31,281 nt of DNA from a virus. The position numbers were made by a program, and so were the translations under genes. This document shows positions 1 through 5,603 of this stretch, in pieces (positions within the stretch are counted from its first letter, which is position 1; each line of letters starts with the position of its first letter). The notes under the pieces are model-generated. The model was not told the origin of the DNA. It saw only the letters and a program-made list of their open reading frames with translations, and ran no database searches. The stretch spans positions 1 to 31,281 of the IMG/VR virus record IMGVR_UViG_3300035158_000062, one strand, 5' to 3'.

Positions 1-2
1 AC

Positions 3-92
3 CCTGACGCACGCCGCCATTCATGGCACGGTCTCAGCAACCACATGGCTGCCGATGGGTGCGTTCCTTTTCAGGACCAGGACGATGCCTGA
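3..92 (+). CDS. 3' end of an unidentified upstream gene (partial)
   Basis: An open frame enters from the left edge and ends at the TGA at 90-92. It encodes about 29 residues with no recognisable motif. The stop overlaps the next start by 8 bp (ATGCCTGA), the same junction form seen at 4022-4029 and 30905-30912, which is the main reason to consider it real. Only the tail is visible, so no function can be given. Confidence 0.35.
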   Translation, partial: PDARRHSWHGLSNHMAADGCVPFQDQDDA

Positions 93-789
93 CAAATCAC
101 CTGCCTTTCAATTCTACCCAGACAAATGGCTGGCCCACACGATGCACTTGAAGCCCAGAGCGTACACCGCGTTTCACCGAATGATGTGCTGGATGTGGCT
201 ACATTCGGAGGACAAGTGCAGCATAATTGATGACCCCGTCGCGGTTTGCATTGCCACAGGATTGGATCGACGGTCGTACAAAACTGTCTTTGAAGAACAG
301 ATCATGAATGTGGCACATCCGCTGCTGAAGCGGGACGGGAACCGCCTGATCCTGAACGGGTTGCGCAAAGAGCGTGACAAGCAGGAGGCATATTCAGCCA
401 GTCGGCGCAAGGGTGCACATGCAAGACATAAGCAACATTCCGCAGATGCATATGCAGTGCATAACGGTTGCTCTCTATCTCCGTCTCCATCTCCTACTCC
501 AGCGGATACTACCGTATCCGTAAACGGGGACGGGGAAATAACACGGGCGAAGATTTGGAACAGGGACATTCATCCCGTTGAGTTCTGTTCCGCTCTGACC
601 GGCGAGTGGTTCAAGAGGGAACGCAACGCCTACAAGAAGCGGATAGAGATCATCGGTGATGAGGAATCCAGGCGCATTATTGACACGTTCTGGGCAGAGC
701 TGGACAAGGGAGAGAAACCAAAGAGCCGAGCTGCTGCTCTGATGGGCCGATTCAACAAGGCATGTGAAGCAAAAGGAGTAGAGCTATGA
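85..789 (+). CDS. DUF1376-like phage replication protein (replisome organiser type)
   Basis: The 234-residue product starts with a segment (FYPDKWLAHTMHLKPRAYTAF, about residues 6-26) that resembles the DUF1376/YdaU family, where a short domain reads roughly 'Y..D...dT..L......Y..ll'. Proteins of this family sit in phage replication modules and are thought to act in replication initiation. A Ser/Pro-rich linker (about residues 135-155) separates this from a charged C-terminal part. I chose ATG 85 because AGGACCAGG lies just upstream. The in-frame ATG at 55 has no ribosome-binding site, and the frame is open to the window edge, so a longer protein cannot be excluded. The stop overlaps the next start (ATGA). 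The family call is from motif memory, not a search. Confidence 0.6.
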   Translation: MPDKSPAFQFYPDKWLAHTMHLKPRAYTAFHRMMCWMWLHSEDKCSIIDDPVAVCIATGLDRRSYKTVFEEQIMNVAHPLLKRDGNRLILNGLRKERDKQEAYSASRRKGAHARHKQHSADAYAVHNGCSLSPSPSPTPADTTVSVNGDGEITRAKIWNRDIHPVEFCSALTGEWFKRERNAYKKRIEIIGDEESRRIIDTFWAELDKGEKPKSRAAALMGRFNKACEAKGVEL

Positions 790-995
790 CCGACCAGCAG
801 GAACCAGACCCTTACGCACCCCAGCCAATGTCACGCCGCGAGATTGAAGACCGCGTCCGTGACTGCGTGAATGACCTGATGAAGTACGGCGGTGACCCCG
901 GCAGCAAGGAATGGGCCGACGTGCTCCGATACCACAAGCAGAGCACTGGCGGGAAGGCTGACACGAGAGCAAGGAAAGAGAAGGCAGCACAGTGA
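786..995 (+). CDS. Small hypothetical protein
   Basis: This is a 69-residue charged protein with no family I recognise. It begins with a Pro/Gln-rich stretch, then a predicted helix containing RREIEDRVRDCVNDLMKYGG, and ends in a basic tail (RARKEK). The ATG overlaps the previous stop (ATGA) and its own stop overlaps the next GTG start (GTGA), so it is translationally coupled on both sides. That coupling is the best evidence that it is a real gene. It could be a small DNA-binding or regulatory protein, but nothing in the sequence proves this. Confidence 0.7.
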   Translation: MTDQQEPDPYAPQPMSRREIEDRVRDCVNDLMKYGGDPGSKEWADVLRYHKQSTGGKADTRARKEKAAQ

Positions 996-1744
996 GCGAC
1001 AAAACCAAGATCGAGTGGGCCGACGCAACATGGAATCCGATCACCGGCTGCACCCGGATCAGCGAGGCGTGCGACAACTGCTACGCGATTCGGATGGGAA
1101 AGCGTGGTATGTGGGGCTACGGCATTGAAAACGAGTTTCACTTGCATGAGAACCGGTTGGAGCAGCCGATGTCTTGGAAGAAGCCGACGCGGATCTTCGT
1201 GGGTTCAATGACGGATATGCTCCACCCGCAAGTCCGCAAGGAATGGTTTTTCGAGGTGCTCGATGTCATCGCTGACGCACGATGCCAGCACCACACGTTC
1301 ATGATGCTTACGAAGCGGCCGGAGTGTTGGGATAGAGCGAAGTGGTGGATGGATGAGATATGGCCGGGGGACTCGGCCGCGAATGTGAACTTCGAGGTGC
1401 TTGGGCACATACCGAATCTATGGATCGGCGTGACAGCCGAGAACCAGCAACGTGCGAGCGAGCGCATCCCGGTCTTGATGGACATACCGGCTGCTGTGCG
1501 GTTCGTGAGCGTTGAGCCGATGATCGGGCCGGTTGATCTGCTCGAGTGGATGGGGGCACGACCACGCTTGGACTGGGTGATCTGTGGTGCTGAGACAGGA
1601 CCGGGCAAGCGCAGCATGGATGCTGAGTGGGCGTTCGATTTGCGCGACCAGTGCCGCCACACTGGCACACCGTTCTTCTTCAAGAAGGACAGCTGCGGCA
1701 ACCACATGCTGAACTGCCATGTTCACGAGGACATCCCGCAATGA
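992..1744 (+). CDS. Phage Gp37/Gp68 family protein (DUF5131)
   Basis: This 250-residue protein carries the hallmarks of DUF5131. It opens with KIEWADATWNPITGC and a C-x6-C-x2-C cluster (C20, C27, C30). These are followed by FVGSMTDMLHP, MLTKRPE, WIGVTAENQ, FVSVEPMIGPVDL and VICGAETGPGKR. The family is common in phages and mobile elements, and its core looks like a TIM-barrel with a cysteine cluster reminiscent of radical SAM enzymes. The spacing differs from the classical C-x3-C-x2-C, and the reaction is unknown to me. Translation starts at a GTG overlapping the previous stop (GTGA), and the gene ends in an ATGA overlap with the next. It lies among replication-side accessory genes, so a nucleic-acid or nucleotide modification role is possible but unproven. 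Confidence 0.88.
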   Translation: MSDKTKIEWADATWNPITGCTRISEACDNCYAIRMGKRGMWGYGIENEFHLHENRLEQPMSWKKPTRIFVGSMTDMLHPQVRKEWFFEVLDVIADARCQHHTFMMLTKRPECWDRAKWWMDEIWPGDSAANVNFEVLGHIPNLWIGVTAENQQRASERIPVLMDIPAAVRFVSVEPMIGPVDLLEWMGARPRLDWVICGAETGPGKRSMDAEWAFDLRDQCRHTGTPFFFKKDSCGNHMLNCHVHEDIPQ

Positions 1745-2088
1745 AAGACCACCTGAAGCAACACCCCGAGAAGCTGCGCCGCTACATCGCGCTGAAGGAA
1801 GACCCGAGCGTGAGCCAGCTTGCCGGGAACGTCACGGTCGACCTGCAGTGCGGCGAGCTGGAAACGTCGACACTCAAGTGCTGGCTCGACTACCGCTACC
1901 ACCAGGACGGCCAGCTGATTCACGAACACCTGCAGGTACACGGTCAGCCGATCGTCTGGTTCACGGCGTTGCAGCGCATGTGGCCCGAGTACGGCGCCGG
2001 GATTCTGCGGTTGACGAAGTACAAGCGCGACGGTACGTTCAAAGTGATACGCGAGTTTATCGCGGTCGAAACAGAAAGGCTCCAGTGA
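1741..2088 (+). CDS. Hypothetical protein
   Basis: This 115-residue soluble protein is of no family I recognise. A helical, charged N-terminus is followed by an alternating hydrophobic segment (VTVDLQCGELETSTLKCWLDY) that suggests a small beta-rich fold. There is no signal peptide or membrane segment. The ATG at 1741 overlaps the stop of the DUF5131 gene (ATGA), which decides this start over the longer frame beginning at 1627. Its stop overlaps the next ATG (TGATG). Codon usage matches the neighbours. Confidence 0.7.
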   Translation: MKDHLKQHPEKLRRYIALKEDPSVSQLAGNVTVDLQCGELETSTLKCWLDYRYHQDGQLIHEHLQVHGQPIVWFTALQRMWPEYGAGILRLTKYKRDGTFKVIREFIAVETERLQ

Positions 2089-2819
2089 TGAAGTGCATCG
2101 GACACAAAGACTGCCCCAACCACGACACCGACATCTGCGGCGAGGACCGCGGCTGCTACATCCCGAAACCTGACCTGAAGATGAAGGCGAAGGGCTGGGC
2201 AACAATCATCGCGCTGGCACTCGGAACCATTGGACTGTTCCTGGTCCTCGCGTTCTGCTGCGGCTGCCAGCACCTGCCCGACTGGATCTGGGACAAGGGC
2301 AACGAGCATCTGACGAACAACCTCCCGATTGACCCGATACCGCCGTATGACCCGAGCACAAACACTGTGATGCCGCCGCCTGCCGGTGTGTATGCCGATG
2401 AAATCCCGCTTGAGGACATCGTCTGGCTTCACCCGAGCATTGCGGACTGGGAGAAGACAACGCACCTGAACGTGCGGGTGGACCGGAGCTTCGTGCATCT
2501 GGACCGTGATACTTCGCTGGACTGGCCGCGATTCAAGGTCAAGCAGGGCGGCAAGTGGATCGACGCCAACGCCTGGGTGTTCATCGAGCGCGACGGCCAG
2601 TGGTACGGGGTGGTCTTTGACTACATGGCCGTCAATCAGGTGGCGAAGGGCAAGCACGATGTGTGCGGCAAGAAGTTCAAGAAGCCTGCCCACTTCCCGG
2701 CTGACTGGAAGCCGACCGCTGGCGAAGAGTACGGGTGGTGCGTGTCAGGTAACGTCCGCATGGCTGGTGTGCCGCAGGTGAGGGAGCGTGGGCCTATTCG
2801 GAAGGCGGTGTGGCGGTAA
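2088..2819 (+). CDS. Membrane-anchored conserved phage protein with N-terminal cysteine cluster
   Basis: The product has 243 residues. The N-terminus holds four cysteines (C3, C9, C17, C23) that could bind a metal. A single hydrophobic segment follows (about residues 37-57) and ends in CCGC, which resembles a lipobox but lies too far from the start for a normal lipoprotein signal. The rest (about residues 100-243) looks like an exported beta-rich domain, with WLHPSIADW, ANAWVFIERDGQWYGVVFDY and GEEYGWCVSG. I recall similar domains in phage and bacterial proteins of unknown function near cell-wall genes, but cannot name the family. Start at ATG 2088 in a TGATG overlap. An internal ATG (residue 32, MKAKGW) would give a classical anchor and deserves thought. 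Confidence 0.65.
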   Translation: MKCIGHKDCPNHDTDICGEDRGCYIPKPDLKMKAKGWATIIALALGTIGLFLVLAFCCGCQHLPDWIWDKGNEHLTNNLPIDPIPPYDPSTNTVMPPPAGVYADEIPLEDIVWLHPSIADWEKTTHLNVRVDRSFVHLDRDTSLDWPRFKVKQGGKWIDANAWVFIERDGQWYGVVFDYMAVNQVAKGKHDVCGKKFKKPAHFPADWKPTAGEEYGWCVSGNVRMAGVPQVRERGPIRKAVWR

Positions 2820-2820
2820 G

Positions 2821-3075
2821 ATGAGAGTGCAAAGGGAGAATTCGCTGTCGCGTGGAGCGTCTTGTTCTCCTGCGCCGTGGCAGGTGAGGCCGCTTGACGA
2901 ATGGGCGATAGTCGGCATGAACCATTACCACGTCAACGGTGCGCGGCGGCTGTTTGTCGCCATGACCAAAGATGGGCGTTGCATCCAAGAGGAAGGCGTT
3001 GACGACCAGTATCTGTGGGACCGGCTTTGGCGCAAAGCTACGCAGGAGAACAACAAGGATGAGAGGTTGTCATGA
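2821..3075 (+). CDS. Small hypothetical protein
   Basis: An 84-residue protein starting one base after the previous stop, with AGGTGAGGG-type purine runs only further upstream. The central part (EWAIVGMNHYHVNGARRLFV) suggests a small alpha/beta fold that might resemble a short protein-protein module. No family is recognised. It ends in an ATGA overlap with the next gene, supporting real translation. Codon use is less CTG-biased than in the structural genes, as often seen in phage accessory genes. Confidence 0.6.
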   Translation: MRVQRENSLSRGASCSPAPWQVRPLDEWAIVGMNHYHVNGARRLFVAMTKDGRCIQEEGVDDQYLWDRLWRKATQENNKDERLS

Positions 3076-3350
3076 GTGACACAATGGACGATCTACAGTT
3101 CAGAGCGGCGAGCAAGAGAGTATGGGCAGAGCATGACAAAGCGGCTAATGGCAATACTTCTCAATCCGCTTGTTCTGCTTGGGACTCTTGGACGCACAAG
3201 GCTCTTGAGATCGAGCTGACCGACAGGCTCCTATACGTCTTTGGGCAGACCGATGGAACGATGAGGTTCCCGAACAGTAACGAGGGCGATTTGCTCAAAT
3301 TGACATGGGCAATGCTCCGCAAGCAGAACGCCAAGCTCAGTTGTGAGTGA
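3072..3350 (+). CDS. Small hypothetical protein
   Basis: A 92-residue acidic-to-neutral soluble protein with no known motif. It is mostly helical by eye (DLQFRAASKRVWAEHDKAA near the N-terminus). ATG overlaps the previous stop (ATGA). Codon use is more relaxed than in the late genes. It is the last gene before a short gap holding a hairpin at 3363-3384. No function can be suggested. Confidence 0.6.
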   Translation: MSDTMDDLQFRAASKRVWAEHDKAANGNTSQSACSAWDSWTHKALEIELTDRLLYVFGQTDGTMRFPNSNEGDLLKLTWAMLRKQNAKLSCE

Positions 3351-3362
3351 GACGAATCAACT

Positions 3363-3384
3363 GGAGCGCCTGGTTGGGCGTTCC
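3363..3384 (+). terminator. Hairpin in the gap after the 3072 gene
   Basis: GGAGCGCC and GGCGTTCC form an 8-bp stem with one G-U pair and a 6-base loop. It lies between a stop at 3350 and the next start at 3408. There is no U-tract, so it is not a canonical intrinsic terminator. It may slow or stabilise transcript ends. The structure is plain in the sequence; the role is inferred. Confidence 0.35.
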
Positions 3385-3407
3385 GTAACGAAAGGAAAGC
3401 AAATACA

Positions 3408-3611
3408 ATGAACGAAAAAACGTACACGATTAATGGCGAGCCCGCTACCGCAAATGACATTATTCGCAAAGCAAAAGAACTCGACTCGGATTACGGATCA
3501 GACGGGTTGTGCCAGACGAGCGTAGCCGCCGGGGTCTTGCGCCACAATGGGTACACGGTCGGACACAACCCTGATTATGTGCCCAACGTGAACGAAACCA
3601 AGCCGACGTGA
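3408..3611 (+). CDS. Small hypothetical protein
   Basis: A 67-residue protein preceded by a clear ribosome-binding site (AAAGGA about 13 bases before ATG). It begins TYTINGEPATANDIIRKAKEL and has the look of a small helical phage accessory protein; I do not recognise a family. Its TGA stop lies inside the -35 box of the promoter that opens the late operon, so it marks the end of the left module. Confidence 0.65.
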   Translation: MNEKTYTINGEPATANDIIRKAKELDSDYGSDGLCQTSVAAGVLRHNGYTVGHNPDYVPNVNETKPT

Positions 3612-3636
3612 CAACGCATGCCCGGCATGGTATGAT
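3608..3636 (+). promoter_or_regulatory. Sigma70-type promoter ahead of the terminase/late operon
   Basis: GTGACA (3608-3613, one mismatch to TTGACA) and TATGAT (3631-3636, one mismatch to TATAAT) are separated by exactly 17 bases. Transcription would begin near 3643, about 24 bases before the small-terminase start. Its place at the boundary between the accessory genes and the packaging genes is what a late or structural promoter would need. It suggests use of host RNA polymerase, assuming the host uses the standard consensus. Confidence 0.7.
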
Positions 3637-3666
3637 CTTGGCGTAAGAAGTCTGGAACAAGTCACA

Positions 3667-4029
3667 ATGGCGAAGGATTCAACACAAAATAGGAACCCCA
3701 CCGGCAAGGGCGGCTTTCAGGATCGGCCCGATGATATCAACCGTGCAGGCCGACCGAAGGGGTCACGATCTTACCGCACAATTCTGCGCCAATACGCCGA
3801 CATGACGCCGAGGGAACTCTACCAGCAGATCGAAGACCGTGTGATGAAGACCCGCGAAGACATCACCATGCTGGACGTCTTGGCCATGACCGATGTGGCC
3901 AACGGTGTTGAGAACATGAACCAGCGGTTGGTAATCGCCGACCGCCTCGACGGCAAGCCAAAGGTCGAGATGAGCGTGTCGGTCGACGACTTCCGCGACA
4001 ACGTGAACGACGGCCAGGACGATGGCTGA
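3667..4029 (+). CDS. terS: Small terminase subunit (probable)
   Basis: A 120-residue protein directly upstream of, and overlapping by 8 bp with, the large terminase. Its N-terminus has the glycine/proline-rich, basic segment GRPKGSRSYRTIL (about residues 28-40), typical of DUF5681-like small terminases and related DNA-binding proteins. The C-terminal half is helical and acidic and could drive oligomerisation. Small terminases recognise the packaging site and feed DNA to the motor. The call rests on this motif plus position; no helix-turn-helix is obvious. Confidence 0.65.
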   Translation: MAKDSTQNRNPTGKGGFQDRPDDINRAGRPKGSRSYRTILRQYADMTPRELYQQIEDRVMKTREDITMLDVLAMTDVANGVENMNQRLVIADRLDGKPKVEMSVSVDDFRDNVNDGQDDG

Positions 4030-5362
4030 AACGCTGTTCTCCCGCAAGTACCTGCCATTCGCTGCCCAGAGTGAGATAGTCAACGCGCCCCAGCGATTCA
4101 TTTCCCTGTGCACCGGACGCCGCTTCGGGAAGACGGCGACAGGCGTGTTCCGGCTGGTCCACCACCTGTGGGGCGACCCCGGCGACTATGCGTGGATTGC
4201 CCCGACCTACTCTGTCACGCAGCGCGGCATCGACGAGATGTCGCAGATCATCAACCCGAAGGCGTACCGACTGAAGGGCAACCCGCCCGTTGCGCACTGG
4301 GCGAACGGTGCACGCACTGCCTACCTGTCAGCCGACAGCGACGACCCGGTCAGTTTGCTCGGATGGGGCTTCAAGGGCGGCGTCATCGACGAGGCAGCAC
4401 GCATCCGGCAGAAGGCATGGCAGCAGAACATCCGGCCCACCTTCTCAGACAAGCAGGGCTGGGTGCTGTTCATGTCCACGCCAAAGGGCCGCAACTGGTT
4501 CTACGATATGTTCGCACGTGGCAATGACCCGAACTTCCCGGACTACCTGTCGAAGACGTACCGCAGCATCGACTCACCGTACTTCCCCGAGCAGGAGTGG
4601 GATGACGCAAAGCGCGACCTGGCCGACTCGCTGTTCCGTCAGGAGTACATGGCTGAGTTCCTTGCCGACAGTGCTGGCGTGTTCAACAACATCGACCAGT
4701 GCCGCGTCCTGACTGAGCGGTGCAGCTGTGACGGCATGGTTGTCATCGGCATCGACGTAGCCAAGCACACGGACTTTACCGTCATGATCGCCATGTGCCA
4801 GCGGTGCGGCCACTGCTTCGCCATTGATCGGTTCCAGCGCCTGGACTGGACGGCACAGAAGCAGCGCATCGCCACGTTCGTCGGCAAGCACAACGGCAAC
4901 GTGTTGATTGACGCGTCCGGCGTGGGCGACCCGATCTTCGACGACCTGAAGGCCGCGGGCATGCGGATCCAGCCGTTCCTGTTCACGTCGAGCAGCAAGC
5001 AGATGCTGGTCCAGGAACTGATGCTGGCGATCGAGCAGGGCGCAATCTCGTGGCCGAACGCCGGGGAAGACTGGGACATCCTGACCGCTGAACTGCGCCG
5101 GTACGAGTACGAGTACACCAAGAGCCGGGCCATTCGCTATTCTGCCCCGGAAGGCTATCACGACGACTGCGTGGTGAGTCTCAGCCTGGCCACGCACCTG
5201 CGCGGATCGGTCCTGCACCCGACCGTCATGGGGGGCGGCGTACCCACCGAGCTGGACAACAACATTGCAGAATTGCGAAATCTGCTGCACAATGCTGATT
5301 CACCTGAAGAACGTGCAGCCATCCAGCAGGTCATAAATGACGCGGAGATCAGTCTGTGGTGA
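4022..5362 (+). CDS. terL: Large terminase subunit, ATPase and nuclease
   Basis: This 446-residue protein is the DNA-packaging motor. The ATPase domain shows a Walker A motif (GRRFGKT, residues 32-38) and a Walker B motif (VIDEA, D123-E124), followed by FMSTPKGRNWFY. The C-terminal RNase H-like nuclease domain has the expected acidic residues: D245 (GIDVAKHTDF), D297 (LIDASGVGDP) and D381-D382 (YHDDCVVSL). Length and motif order are normal for the family. It begins at ATG 4022 within the end of the small-terminase gene (ATGGCTGA) and ends in a GTGA overlap with a 53-residue gene. It acts at the portal vertex, with the small subunit and the portal. Confidence 0.97.
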   Translation: MAETLFSRKYLPFAAQSEIVNAPQRFISLCTGRRFGKTATGVFRLVHHLWGDPGDYAWIAPTYSVTQRGIDEMSQIINPKAYRLKGNPPVAHWANGARTAYLSADSDDPVSLLGWGFKGGVIDEAARIRQKAWQQNIRPTFSDKQGWVLFMSTPKGRNWFYDMFARGNDPNFPDYLSKTYRSIDSPYFPEQEWDDAKRDLADSLFRQEYMAEFLADSAGVFNNIDQCRVLTERCSCDGMVVIGIDVAKHTDFTVMIAMCQRCGHCFAIDRFQRLDWTAQKQRIATFVGKHNGNVLIDASGVGDPIFDDLKAAGMRIQPFLFTSSSKQMLVQELMLAIEQGAISWPNAGEDWDILTAELRRYEYEYTKSRAIRYSAPEGYHDDCVVSLSLATHLRGSVLHPTVMGGGVPTELDNNIAELRNLLHNADSPEERAAIQQVINDAEISLW

Positions 5363-5520
5363 GCGACGAGCCGAAAGAAAATCCTATCACCCGTGCGAAA
5401 CGTCTTGCCGCCGCTATCAACAAGCAGCAGAAGAAGTATCACGACGAGCATGCCGAGACCCGCGAGCAGCGGCGCAAGCGCATCATGAACACACCATCAG
5501 CGTGGAACAGGATTGCCTGA
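5359..5520 (+). CDS. Short basic helical protein between terminase and portal
   Basis: A 53-residue open frame starting at GTG 5359, coupled to the terminase stop (GTGA), the same junction used at 992, 27501 and 30187. It is strongly charged and helical (KRLAAAINKQQKKYHDEHAE, then REQRRKRI). Codon use fits the neighbours. No family is recognised. The location suggests a head-assembly or packaging accessory role, but this is only positional. It ends six bases before the parS-like palindrome. Confidence 0.6.
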   Translation: MSDEPKENPITRAKRLAAAINKQQKKYHDEHAETREQRRKRIMNTPSAWNRIA

Positions 5521-5526
5521 TGGGAA

Positions 5527-5542
5527 TGTTCCACGTGGAACA
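5527..5542. promoter_or_regulatory. parS: parS-like palindrome (ParB-binding centromere site)
   Basis: TGTTCCACGTGGAACA is a perfect 16-bp palindrome and fits the bacterial chromosomal parS consensus (TGTTNCACGTGNAACA) at every fixed position. ParB clamps load at such sites with CTP and spread, and ParA then moves the DNA. It lies in the 83-base gap between the 53-residue gene and the portal gene, outside coding sequence. One given 16-mer is expected about 7 x 10^-6 times in a window this size, so chance is unlikely. No ParA or ParB gene is present here, so host ParB or a phage ParB elsewhere would be needed. The match is direct; binding is inferred. Confidence 0.75.
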
Positions 5543-5603
5543 ATTTGCCATTCAGCCCGTACTTGTGCGGCAGAAACCGTCAGTGCTACGATAGGAGCCA
5601 ACC

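Noticed and set aside
55-84. ATG 55 as start of the replication gene
   Set aside because: No ribosome-binding site, whereas ATG 85 has AGGACCAGG upstream and begins at the expected domain start.
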